Shown here: piece after piece, positions 8,920 to 19,446 of the stretch
Position numbering within the stretch: position 1 is the stretch's first letter
How the letters are laid out: each line of letters starts with the position of its first letter
NCBI GenBank assembly: GCA_001414345.1
Contig: LLCB01000580.1
Location: 1-20,253 of the forward strand
Origin: Hymenoscyphus infarciens
Taxonomy: Eukaryota > Ascomycota > Leotiomycetes > Helotiales > Helotiaceae
Length of the DNA: 20,253 nucleotides
Direction: 5' to 3'
Notes under the pieces: generated by a model
Database searches by the model: none
Told to the model about the DNA's origin: nothing
What the model saw: only the letters and a program-made list of their open reading frames with translations
Program-made: the position numbers and the translations under genes

Positions 8920-9921
8920 ATAATAGAGTTAAAATAATAAAAACTATTAAAACCTCTTAAAGGTCTAAAAGGTATAAAAATATACTTTTTAAGATAGTGT
9001 ATTTTAGTACTAATAGCTAAAAAGGATTTAAGATAAAGGATTTATAAATTATTTATTTCTTAGATAAGACTATTTATATCTAATATACTAAATAGAGAGG
9101 AACTAGCCTTTAAAGTATATAGTCTTAATAATATTAATAAAGAGTATTACTAGTTTTTTATTAAATATAATAAATTAGATATATTAGATATAGAGAGGCT
9201 AGATAAGGAGGATTTTAGGTTTCTAGTTAATCTAAAACTCTATATACTTAGTAACCTTAATCTACTAGCTATTATATAGAAGAAATTAGTCTATTTTACT
9301 TTAGAATAAACTATAATTATCTAAAACTTTTAAATTACTAGTTACTATCTTATAAAAGATAAGATAGGTATTATAGGAAACTCTATAATTAAGAGACTAT
9401 AAGATACTCTTATTAAGTTATTAGGATTTAGTAATCCTTCTTATAACTTTACTATCTGTTCTATTTTTAAAGAAAAACTTTATTATATTATAAAGTATTT
9501 AAAGAATCTTTTAATATAATAATTTACTCTTTATATCTATTAAGATAGAAAAAGATTTTAGGCTCTTTAGTATAAATAATAATAAGAAAAATATAAGAAA
9601 TTAGATTAAGATAAGATAATTAAGTTACTAAATTAGCTTATAAATAATCTAAGTATATCTTAGAATCTATAATAGTATAAAAACACTATTATACTACTAA
9701 TATATACTAGTAGATAGTATCTTACTTTAAAGGATATTAAGGAGTTAATAGAGATTTTAAGAGGTATTTAAAAATCTCTTAATTTAGGCTTAGATGTTAA
9801 TCTTACTATAGAGGCTTAATAAGGTGTTTTTTTCTAATTAGGAGTTTTAATTATAAAAGATAAACTAAATAGTACTAATAAACTAGAATTTACTAAAGAC
9901 TTAAAACAAGGTTTATGTTAA
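8920..9921 (+). pseudogene. Gene B: RIP-mutated gene, about 333 codons, unknown product
   Basis: Unrecognised. A single plus phase (1 mod 3) starting at paired ATA codons at 8920/8923 (reverted MMELKQQKP). Over 9117-9340 it has about 5 stops in 75 codons, against about 12 in each of the other two plus frames, with GNN codons near one in five. Readable charged segments: NREELAFKVYSLN (near 9090-9130), LDIERLDKEDFRFLV (near 9180-9225), QEKYKKLDQDK (near 9585-9620) and LTLKDIKELMEILRG (near 9725-9770). The last has the pattern of an amphipathic helix. The stop is uncertain: TAA at 9919-9921 or shortly after, where a 14-bp direct repeat (9918-9945) begins. It converges on gene C. It could have an intron near the 3' end (GTTTATGT at 9911) but nothing proves it. 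Confidence 0.55.
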
Positions 9922-9945
9922 AATTCCTATATTAAAATTCCTATA
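9918..9945. repeat. 14-bp direct repeat at the end of gene B
   Basis: TTAAAATTCCTATA twice, at 9918 and 9932, back to back. Confidence 0.8.
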
Positions 9946-10200
9946 TTATAAAACTTAAAATTTATATTTTAAATAGCTAGTAACTTTTAAAAACGACTCT
10001 TATCTAATAATAATTAAATATATAAGAAAAGGTAGAGGTTAGATTAAGGAATTATCTTTTTAGTATATAATTTATAATTTATAATAGATTTTATACTTTA
10101 GTTATAATTAGAGTTAGAGTATTTTAGACAAGGGTTTTTATACTAGTAATATTATTTTTATTAGTTAGTATATTAAATAAAATCTATTAATCTACTATTA
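9922..10200. other. Tail-to-tail spacer between genes B and C
   Basis: Both neighbouring phases run on here with a high stop density (about 15 per cent of codons in the B phase), consistent with 3' untranslated sequence. No terminator-like hairpin was noticed. Confidence 0.4.
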
Positions 10201-11763
10201 TTAAATTATTAATCTAGTATAGTCTAGATAGAACTAAACTAGCTTATATAGCTAGAATAATATAGAAAAACTAGATCTACCTCGAATAACTATAGGTTAA
10301 CTAGTACTATTTAATATAACTATATAGCTACTATACTTAAACCGCCTACCTCTTAAAATTACTTATATAACTTAATTATTCTTTTATAATAGTTTTTAGA
10401 AAAATATTATTAGTAGCTCTTAAGAAAGACTAGTATATATCGCTTTTTATACTTCTTTAGTAGGTTTATTTTTTCTTTAATATCCTAACTAGACTATTTT
10501 AGAATCTAACCTACTATCTTTAAAAACTAGCTTAATATATATACTCTTAAGCTTTTCTTTATTAAAGAGTTATTAATATATCTTAGAAGATACTATATTA
10601 AAACTAGCTAGTATCTATATATTAATATTATAGAAAATATTATACTTACTAGATAGAGAAGAATATACTATTATAGATATAAGTATTTCTAACTAAACAT
10701 CTTCTATACTATCTACTATATATAGAACACTAGTTAGAGTATAAAGGATTATGTTCCTATTAGAACTAGTTATATAAACTCTATATAAGAATAGAAGATT
10801 TTAGACTAAGGTAAATCCAGTATTAGATATAAAAAACTCTCTAGTATAAATAAAGGAAGTAAAGAGGTCTATTCTAAGACTAGCTACGTTATATAGCTAT
10901 TTATAGTAAGCGCCTTTATTAGAATTTAAGAAGTAGGTTTTATTCTTCTTATAAGTAGTATATCTTTAGTCTATAATATAGTATATTACTTTATATCTAT
11001 ATACTTTAAGATTTTTAATTTATTTTAGTTAGTCTAATATTTATTAAATAAGTAATATAAAACTTATATTATTATCTATTAAATTAATAGTATTATTTAT
11101 ACGTTTCTTATAATAATTTTTAAATCTAATCTTTTATTTATTAATTTCTTATTAAAAACCTTTATACTTCTTAATTTCGTTATATAAAATATTAAATTTA
11201 TAAATAGCTTTATTATTTAACTCCTTTCTTTTTTTATTACTAAGTTATTAATATTCTAAAAAAAGCTACTATAAGCTTTATCTACTAATCTTATTATTAT
11301 TAAGGTCTTTATTTCTTTTATTATATTTTTTATATTCTTCTAGAATAAACTATTTATTCTTCTATTAAAATAAAGTCTATGTATTACGTTATTAAGTAAA
11401 CGAGGATTAATAATTAAGGTTCTTATAATTTTTTTTAAGATATTTGTAAATAGTATTAAGTTCTACCTCTTTAGAACGAGCAACTATATAAATTTTATTC
11501 TTAAACTCTCTAGATAAATCATCTAACTAGGTTTAGACTATAGAAGATAGGACTCTAGTAAGAGTTAGAGTAGGAAGGCTATTAGAGTATATATAGCTGT
11601 TTTTATTATATAGCTCTTATATAAATATAAGACTATCCTTATTACCTTTATTAGATTATGTTTTTAACCTAGCTAAGTTATTTATTATTTAATAATTAGT
11701 TTTCTTTCTTTTTAAATTTAGATTTAGATTATTTAAGAGGTTTAGTCTTTTATACCTTAGTAT
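10201..11763 (-). pseudogene. Gene C: RIP-mutated gene, about 520 codons, unknown product
   Basis: Unrecognised. One minus phase (plus triplets 1 mod 3) from ATA at 11761-11763 (reverted MPRYKRLNLL) to TAA at 10201-10203, 1,563 nt. Features in order: basic KRKK near residues 19-22, a Ser/Thr/Pro stretch (NSLPTPTLTRVLSSMVQ) around residues 62-80, then a long Lys/Glu/Asn/Gln-rich region suggestive of coiled coil (QTQLDDLSREFKNKIY, KQFILEEYKKYNKRNKDL). A more hydrophobic C-terminal half follows (ASLRIDLFTSFI, NKEKLKSMYIKLVFKDSR). Many Tyr residues may be former Cys or His. The minus strand is strongly A-rich. The complementary plus phase (2 mod 3) over 10230-10900 also has few stops, but I read it as the antisense shadow. 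Gene D diverges upstream. Confidence 0.6.
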
Positions 11764-12549
11764 AGAGAATTATCTAGAGAGGTTAATAACTATTTCTAAA
11801 TTAGTATATTTTATAAGATTACTTTATCTTTATAAAGTACTTATTATTAAATTATTATAATACTAAGAAGTCTAGTTTTAATATATAAGAATTCTAAGTA
11901 AATTAGATAAGAATAGATTATTTAGATTAATAATTAAGTAATAGGTTAGTTAATAAATAATATACTAGGTTAATAGAGTAAGATGTTCTAGCTAAATACC
12001 TTAAGGTATAGAAAGATAATAATTAATTATTAGATTTCTTATAAGAGTTATAAGCTAGTTATTAAGTCTATTCTCTAATAGTAGAAGGGTAAATTAAGAC
12101 TTATATATAAATGTATTTAGAGCTACTCATTCTATTAGTATTCTTATTAAAGGCGAAAAATCTTCTTACTAAAATATTAGATTAGCTATTATATAGAAAT
12201 AAAAGTATATATAATAACTAAAAAGTAATAGCTAAAGTATTAAGTAAAGTATTAATACTTAGAGAGAGATATTAGTATACTAATATTCCTTAGTTATATA
12301 TATAAAATCTAGTACTAAAGTAGCTTAGAGGTTATACTTTATATTCTAGAGATTTAATACTATAGTTAAACTAATAACTCTTAATATCTAGTCTATTTTA
12401 GAAAGCTACTTCTTTTTATTTTCCTCTCTATTTATAAGTTATAACTTTAACCTTAATTAAAGTAACGACTTAGCTCTTAATTCTAATAATTAGCCCTTAA
12501 TTTTAATACCTTAACTTACTTATATTCCCTTTATCTAACTATTTAATAT
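11764..12549. other. Divergent spacer between genes C and D, palindrome-rich
   Basis: No reliable coding phase. It contains three perfect palindromes: ATACCTTAAGGTAT (11996-12009), AAGTATTAATACTT (12247-12260) and ATATTAGTATACTAATAT (12269-12286). As a divergent spacer it should have held both promoters; RIP makes motif recognition unreliable. Confidence 0.5.
12247..12286. repeat. Two perfect palindromes 8 bp apart
   Basis: A 14-bp perfect palindrome (12247-12260) followed after 8 bp (TAGAGAGAGAG context) by an 18-bp perfect palindrome (12269-12286). Candidate binding sites for dimeric regulators of C or D, or chance in TA-rich DNA. Confidence 0.55.
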
Positions 12550-13614
12550 ATAATAGTTTAGAAGTAAGTAGGAATAATAACTAATAGTAATTTATACTAG
12601 ATTATTAGAACATAGCTAGAAAGTAAAAAGGCCTAATATACTTTAGAATTTCTAGTAAGAATAAGAGAGTATAAAAAAGTAGTAGATAATATTAAGAAAA
12701 AGGCTCTTAAGGTTAATAATATATACTAGATAGAAATAAATTATAAATCTTAATATCTTTTACTTAAACTAGTATAGCAATATATTATGTTTTATATATA
12801 AAAATATAATATCTTAAGAAAAGATAGAGGAAAGAACTAGTATAAAATATATAATTTATATAAGGACTTAAAAGTAGGACCTTCTACTTTAAAGAACCTT
12901 TATCTAAAATTCGTTAAATTATATTAGAATAAAATTAATAATTTTATTAAATTAAAAGTAAAAGTATTAAAAGTATAAAAAGCTTTTAAACTTTATAGAA
13001 ATAGAATTAAATAGAAACCTAATATAGCTATATAACTTAAACCTTCTTAAGATAGTAATACTACTACTCTTACTTCTATATAGTTAGATATTATATTATA
13101 TAAGGAGATATAGAATTTATATACTTTTTAGTAATAATAAGTAAGAAGAGAAACAGATATTAATTAAAACCCTATATTAAAGTCTATACTAATAGTAGAA
13201 GCTAATATATAGGATTATACTTCTTCTTTAATATCTTTATTATCTATATTAGAAAGTTCTTAAGAAGTATTAGAAAAGACTATAGATATACTAAAGTAAG
13301 TAGTAAGCTAGAGGAAAAAAGAGGTAATAGGCTAAAGAGAAAGCAAAGTAGATAATATTCTATATATAATAGAGTACTCTATTAAAAGCGAATTATTAGA
13401 GAGTAGAACTAATATATTATAAGAAAAATTAGAATAGAATATATATAAGTATATATAAATTTTAAAAGGTATAATAATCTTAAAACTAACTAAGAAATAG
13501 ATACTAAATTCCTATTTAATAAAAGAGAGTAAACTACTAGAATATATAATATAAGTAATAGTTATTTATAGAATAGAAAATATAAAATAACTTTTATTTA
13601 GAATATCTTTTTAA
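12550..13614 (+). pseudogene. Gene D: RIP-mutated gene, about 355 codons, unknown product
   Basis: Unrecognised. One plus phase (1 mod 3) from ATA at 12550 or 12553 (reverted MMVQKQVG) to TAA at 13612-13614, 1,065 nt. The strand is very A-rich and Lys/Glu-rich. Segments: TLEFLVRMREYKKVVDNIKK (near 12643-12702), LYKDLKVGPSTLKNLYLKF (near 12855-12912), SSQEVLEKTMDMP (near 13257-13296), then REMKVDN- and SIKSELLESRTNMLQEKLE-like helical text (near 13380-13430) suggestive of coiled coil. The same phase can be read on to about 14390, but there the opposing strand is clearly better, so I end D here. It converges on gene E with about 95 bp between. Confidence 0.55.
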
Positions 13615-14885
13615 CTACTATAATAGGTTAGTTATTATCGCTTTTTACTATTATTACTTCTTACTACTATATATACTATAATTTCCTTTATAACTTATAG
13701 TATCTTTTATTAAGAAAATAGTAAAAGAAGTAAGAATAGATTAATTATAGAGCTAAGTAAATACTATAAACGCCTCTATTATAAACATAGATAGTCTTTA
13801 AGGAAAGAACGCCTTAGTCGCTTCTTAGGTTCTTATAAGTATCTCTATAAACTCTCTACCCTCTCCTTCTCTAACCTTTTAAATAATATTACTTAATAAA
13901 AAGAAGAAAATGCTTTAATAAAAAACTAAACTTAATACCTTACTCGATTTACTAATAGAACCTATTTAATATTACTATCCTCTAGCTTTATAATAATATA
14001 GACTATATTATAACGTTTAAATCTAACTTAAGCCTTTTTATAAAGAGATCTTAACTTACTAGCTATTTTATAAACTAAATTAAAAACCTTATAAACTAAG
14101 TCTAAATTACTCTCTTCCTAGTTCTTATTAACGTTAAAATAGTACTTATATTTTAAAGTTTTAGTATTTTCTTAGAGATAGAATTAATTTAAATATTATA
14201 AATTTAAATAAAGAAAACTTTACCTTATAAGTATTTATTATCTTTTAAATATTAAATATAGTATCTTAGTAAAAGCTCTTAAACTATAATATATAAGTAG
14301 AAGTTATAAGATATATAAATAAGAAGTAGAAAAGCTAGAGAAGAAGAAGAAGAAAATATATATAAAAGTAATACTCTATCTAGTTTACTTATAGAGTAGT
14401 ATATTTTTATATTACTTAGTAGCTACCTCTAACTCTTTAGCTTCTTATTTAGCCTTATAGTATAGAATAACTATATCTTCCTAACCCTTTACTATATATT
14501 ATAATTCTATAGAGTTTTTATATATTATATTAAATTTAGCCTAGGTTTTAACTAAGAAGAGATATTTAGGAAATAGCTAAACTCGAGTTATATCTTAAGC
14601 TATAAAACAGTTAGGCCTATTATAAGCGCTATCTCTACTAAGAGTATTATTTATCTTTCCTATTCTACTAAGGAGAATAGTAAGAAAAGCCTTATTAATA
14701 CTAGTAGTAGGTTTATTTAATAATATTATATATAGTATAAGATATATATTATATATAAAGTATTTAAATAAGTATATAAGATAGACTCCTTTTAGCTAAT
14801 AATATTAGAGATAGAAGTATTTATAAGTAAAGTAATAATAGATATAGACAGAAGAGGATATATCTACGAAATAGGAGATATCTAT

Positions 14886-14950
14886 AATAGCTCTTATTTA
14901 AGATAGAGTTGTTTTATAGTTATAAGAAGTTGTCTTCGATAAGAGCTATT
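14886..14950. repeat. Imperfect 18-bp inverted repeat
   Basis: AATAGCTCTTATTTAAGA (14886-14903) pairs with TCTTCGATAAGAGCTATT (14933-14950) except for two positions, with a 29-nt spacer. It lies in exon 4 of E; possibly coincidental. Confidence 0.5.
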
Positions 14951-15046
14951 TAAGTTTTTATTTAAAGAAGATATTTATTTAATAATAGTATAATATAAAT
15001 TATAGCTAATTATAGTAAGGAGTAATAAGAAAGTAGGTAGCTTAAG

Positions 15047-15180
15047 ATAAGAGTTTAAAAGTAAAATACTATAAGAAAGAGGATAGTTTATAATAAGAGT
15101 TTAAAGGTAAAATACTATAAAAAAGAGAATAGTTTATAATAAGAGTTTAAAGATAAAATACTATAATAAGAATAAGATAA
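15047..15180. repeat. 46-bp x 3 tandem repeat inside the E intron
   Basis: Copies begin at 15047, 15093 and 15139 (ATAAGAGTTTAAA ... AAAATACTATAA). The period is not a multiple of three. On the minus strand each copy carries a TATAG acceptor-like end. Confidence 0.85.
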
Positions 15181-15199
15181 GTAGTAGATATTTACTTAC
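15069..15199 (-). other. 131-nt intron of gene E with duplicated acceptor region
   Basis: Minus strand starts GTAAGTAAATATC at a codon boundary after exon 3. Three TATAG acceptors occur, 39, 85 and 131 nt from the donor, because the 46-bp repeat duplicated them. Each gives a different downstream phase. Only the distal one (ending CTTTCTTATAG) joins the 0 mod 3 phase that is coding over the next 1.3 kb. Confidence 0.55.
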
Positions 15200-16395
15200 C
15201 TAAGTATATATACCTTTATAGGTTAATTTATAAGATTAATAAAGGTAAGAGAATAAATAAGTTTTATAATTAAAAATTAAACTTAAATTCACTTAGCTAC
15301 TTACTTATATATTAGTAAATTACAACCTAGGCCTTACTACTTTATTACTAGCTAATTCTCTAGAAAAATATATATATCTTTATAAGCTTTAATACCTATT
15401 TTCTAGTAATCTTTTAACGTTATCCTCTAATAATCTTTTATATTTATAATTAACTAACTTAACTCCTTCTTCAAGTCTCTAAGCTAGTTTATAAGATCTT
15501 TTATATTTGTAATTAATCTTACTCTTTCTTTAAGTCTCTAAGCTAGTTTATAAGTTTAGTCTTATTCTTAGTTCCTTAGTAATTAACTCTTTCTTTAAGT
15601 ATCTAAGCTATTCTATAAGGTTAAATAATCTTTTATATTTATAATTAAGCTAACTCCTACTCTTTACTATTAGTCTTATTCTTAGACTAAAGTTAACTTA
15701 TCTTAACTAACTAGTTTATAAGGTTAGTCTTATTCTTACTATTTTAACTAGCTAGTTTATAAGGTTAGTCTTACTCTTAGGCCTAACTCTTTTAAGTCTT
15801 TAAGCTAGTTAGCTAGGTCGGTCTTATTCTTAGACTAAAGTTAGCCGGTCTTAACTATTCTAGACGACTATTAGTAATAGAAAGGAGGTTAAGCTATACC
15901 TTATACTATGATTTTAAGTATTTCTTTACTAAAAAAAGGAGTATTTAGGATATACTTATATTTTTAATTAGCTACTTAAGAAGAGAGTTCTTATATATTA
16001 AGTTATATTAAGAAGTTTAATAGAGTTAGTATAATAAATACTAATAAGAATACTATTTTAAGAGTTTTTATTTATATATTAGTTTCTTAGTATTAGAGAA
16101 GAATAAGTAGCTAATTTATTAGATTCCTTAGCTATCTTTATACTCTATTACTTTTATCTTTATTTTATTTAAACTAGATTTTTTATATATTATCTCTTAT
16201 AAACTATTTCTTTTATCTTTTGTTTTAAACCTAAGCCCTAACCTAAGCTTTCTAAATAAACCTTAACTTAGCTTAATAAACCTAACTTATAAGACTATCT
16301 AAGAGTAATTTACCTTATAATTATTAACTTATTTAAATATTTATTAATAACTTTATTAAAACTCTTATAGTAATCTTTTAGATTTTTAAGGTTTA

Positions 16396-16398
<3 letters not shown>

Positions 16399-16431
<33 letters not shown>
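16399..16431. repeat. (TTA)n microsatellite, Asn tract of gene E
   Basis: About eleven TAT/ATT units. On the minus strand, in the phase of E, these are AAT codons. A (GAT)n Asp tract would become AAT codons under RIP because each codon junction is TpG, so the original tract may have been acidic. Confidence 0.8.
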
Positions 16432-16434
<3 letters not shown>

Positions 16435-16482
16435 AATTCTAGGTTTTATTATTCTCTATTTTAAAGTTATTTAAGATAATAG

Positions 16483-16522
16483 AATCCTAGATAATAAAAT
16501 CCTAAATAATAAAATCCTTAAC
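16483..16522. repeat. 15-bp x 2.6 in-frame repeat in gene E
   Basis: AATCCTAGATAATAA-type units begin at 16483, 16498 and 16513. The five-codon period reads Asp-Phe-Ile-Ile-(Gln) on the minus strand. Confidence 0.7.
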
Positions 16523-18593
16523 TATATTTATTAAGATTCTAAAATATAAAGTACTAATTTATTTAATTATTTTTATAATTATTAGTATTAAACTTAGAGA
16601 ATATATATTATACTTACTATTTAATACTACTACTAAGAGTACGTTTCTAAGATCTTAATTATATCTTAATAAACTTTTAGTTATAAGAATTCTTTATATA
16701 ATATATAATTTCTAAAAATATACTTCTTAAGTAGTACTAAAATAAGAAAAACATTCTAAAAGTAACTATAAAGTATTAATATACTAATTTAAAATATACT
16801 TCTACTCTATCTTTAAAAGCTTAATCTCTTCTTTATATCTTAAATTCTTAAGTAATATATTAATCCTAAGTAGAATAGTTTAGTTATTAAATATATTTAG
16901 AGATAACTATATATTATCCTCTAATAATATATTAAGCTAATAACTTATTATAATTTTATATTCCTATATATATTAATTAGATTCTACTTCTAAAGTTAAG
17001 AGATTAAATATTTAAAGAGTAATTAGTTATTAAATATAGTCTTACTAAGGTAACTAATTCTATAATTTTATAATTTCTTTACTTTTTATAACTAAAGAAG
17101 GTAATTAGCAAAATAACGCCTTTATATATTCCTAGGCTTTCTTAGTTCTTTTAGTATTAATATAGTTTTAAATATTTCGTACCTCTTAAACTCTTTAAAT
17201 AGTAAGATTATAATAATCTTTTACCTTTATCTTAATCTAAGTATAAATCTAAGACTTCTTATACTATAAATAATTCTTACTTTTAGATAACTAATTTACT
17301 CTTAATTATTAATATTTATTAAGTTCCTTATCTAATAAAATAACTATATTAGCTAGTAATTCTTTAGTAGAATAGAAGCTAGACTTATAAAAGAAAATAA
17401 GTAGTTAGGGAAATTGCTTTATATTTTTTAATACTTCCTTAATCTCTTAACCTTTACTAATAAGCTTAAGTAAAAGGAACTCTAACTAATATTTCTTTTT
17501 ATAAATAAGTAGTTTATTTAAATATAAGAAGAGTCTTTCTTTAGCTATAGTAGCTTTTATCTAAGTCTTTTTACTAAACTACTCTTTTTAAGTATTATAA
17601 TAGCTTTTTAATTTAAGTCTAATATCTTTATTAAAATCTATCTTATCCTTTTAGATAAGATATAAGCCGGTTTTACTAATAACTTTATTAGAGCGATCTA
17701 AAACATCCTTAGTTTATTTAAATCGTTTATTTAAAAAAGACCTAATATTCTCCCTCTATTTAAGTCTATAATATTTTATTTAACTATTAAAGTTTATCTC
17801 TTTTAATAAAGTAGATAATACTTAATATATTAATATAAAAGAACTTTTTAATACCTAGTCTTATTTAACACCTTCTCTATTACTTAAACTAAGGTATAAA
17901 GTTTAGCTAGGTCCTTATTTTAATTAATAGGTAAGAGTATAAGAGTATTAATAAAAAGTATTTAAAGCGAAAGTAACTTATTTAGTTAAATTAGGATACT
18001 ACTTACTTATATATAGAGTAAACTTATAAGTAATATTATATTAGAAAATAATCTAGGTATTAGCTAGTAATTATTTAATAATATGTTTAAAAAGGTAAGT
18101 TATAATATTAAAGCTCTCTTTATAGTATAAATTAATAAGATATAAATAAACTCTATAATAATATATAGTATTTATAAGACTAGATTAATCTAATCCTTTA
18201 AATTTATCTCTATAAATTATTTTAGCTATAGCTACTTAAAAATAATATAGGTATCTATTATCTAATAATAATTCTAAGTTAATAGAATCTTTATAAAATT
18301 AAGTTTTTAAGCTACTAGGCTTAATAGTAATACCTTATAAATCATTTAGAGGAGTAATAAGAGTTCTTTAGTTTAGCTTACTTAGCTTACTTAAATAAGT
18401 TAGTAAAGCTACTATTTAACTAGATTAATTAGCTATAACTAAAGTATTTATTTATTAAGGAGTTTAGGGCTAAGATATAGCCTAGGGGGTAGAACCTAGT
18501 TTAAAAGGTAAATAATATATAGGATTTTAGAATAGATAATTAAAAGGTTTAGTTAGTAGAAGAGCATATTATTATTAAGAAGGTAGATAAGGA

Positions 18594-18728
18594 GAGGCTA
18601 GGTATTAAGAGACTAGGTATTAAGAGACTAGGTATTAAGAGGCTAGGTATTAAGAGGCTAGGTATTAAGAGACTAGGTATTAAGAGGCTAGGTATTAAGA
18701 GGCTAGGTGTTAAGAGACTAGGTGTTAA
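18594..18728. repeat. 15-bp x 9 minisatellite encoding HPASQ-like repeats in E
   Basis: Nine units start at 18594 and every 15 bp after (GAGGCTAGGTATTAA, GAGACTAGGTATTAA). On the minus strand in the E phase each is (Tyr/His)-(Leu/Pro)-(Ala/Val)-Ser-(Gln). The last two units contain GGTGTTAA, preserving a CAC histidine codon. The plus strand is also open here (RLGIK repeat, 18553-18840), which I read as antisense. Confidence 0.85.
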
Positions 18729-18789
18729 GAGAGAGGTAGTTATTAGAGTAGTATTAAGGAATAAGAAGAATTTAATTATAGTTCTAATA

Positions 18790-18838
18790 CTAAGAATTAT
18801 AGAAGTAGCTATTATTAGTAAGCTTATAGATTACTTAC
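18790..18838 (-). other. 49-nt intron of gene E
   Basis: Minus strand begins GTAAGTAATC, contains CTTACTAAT as a branch-point-like word, and ends ATAATTCTTAG. It splits a codon after the first base. It joins the upstream 0 mod 3 phase (Lys/Arg/Glu-rich, then Ser/Thr/Pro-rich) to the 2 mod 3 phase of the long exon. Confidence 0.65.
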
Positions 18839-19361
18839 TATAAGAGCTACTAAATCTAGTAGTACTAGTAACGCTAGTAGGTTATTAATAAAAAATTTAG
18901 TAAATAGTAGTTATTAAAGAAGCTAATTCCCTTTACTCTTTTTTCTTTTTTATTAGAAATTCCTATCCTAACTCTAATTATATAAAGACTTATTATTATC
19001 CTCTTAGAAAAAGTAAGGAGGGTATATATATAGTAAATCTAATAATACTATCTATTTATTTTAATTCGATTTCTTAAAGCTAATTTTAATATTAAATAGT
19101 TCTTCTCTTCTTTCTTTTATAAGAAGCTAATTAAAATAAGAATAACTTTATAATTTCTTTAAGTCTAGTATTCGTTTATATATATTCTAACTAATTAACC
19201 TTTAAAGACCTATTACCTAAGTATATTATATAAGTTTACTATTTATTAAGATATAAAAGAATAGCTTAAGTAATTAAATATTAAAAGCAGATTTAGGTAA
19301 GATCGGTCTACTTAGGAAATAACTACTATAAATAATTATATATATAAGAGCATAGTTATAA

Positions 19362-19446
19362 CTATAATATTTAACTATTTAGGCTTTATAAGATCCTATA
19401 GAAATTAGAATATTAGAAAAATAGTTTAAATAAGAACTTTTTATAC
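19362..19446 (-). other. Candidate 85-nt first intron of gene E
   Basis: Minus strand begins GTATAAAAAG at a codon boundary and ends AAATATTATAG; two CTAAT words lie inside. It joins the 1 mod 3 phase (19447-19995) to the 0 mod 3 phase below. A nearer acceptor (CTATAG, 51 nt) keeps the 1 mod 3 phase instead and would need another junction. Confidence 0.4.

Noticed and set aside
6650..10915. GGCGCTTA words at about 6650, 8653 and (inverted) 10904 as terminal inverted repeats around gene B
   Set aside because: Similarity stops after about 11 bp and the inverted copy lies inside gene C. CpG words simply stand out because RIP spares them.
13620..14394. Continuation of gene D to a Lys-rich C-terminus
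   Set aside because: The minus strand reads far better here (for example NQEESNLDLVYKVF and EPKKRLRRSFLKD) and continues exon 4 of E.
3841..17875. LTR retrotransposon ends (TGTTA near 3844, TAACA near 17868)
   Set aside because: No similarity extends beyond the few terminal bases, the two words are not in a direct-repeat context, and no pol domain was found between them.
16399..18465. Telomeric repeats
   Set aside because: TTAGGG occurs only singly (for example near 18464); there is no array.
18553..18840. 96-codon stop-free plus frame with RLGIK repeats
   Set aside because: The minus strand gives Pro/Ser/Gln repeats continuous with a long exon, and the 49-nt intron at 18790-18838 fits minus only.
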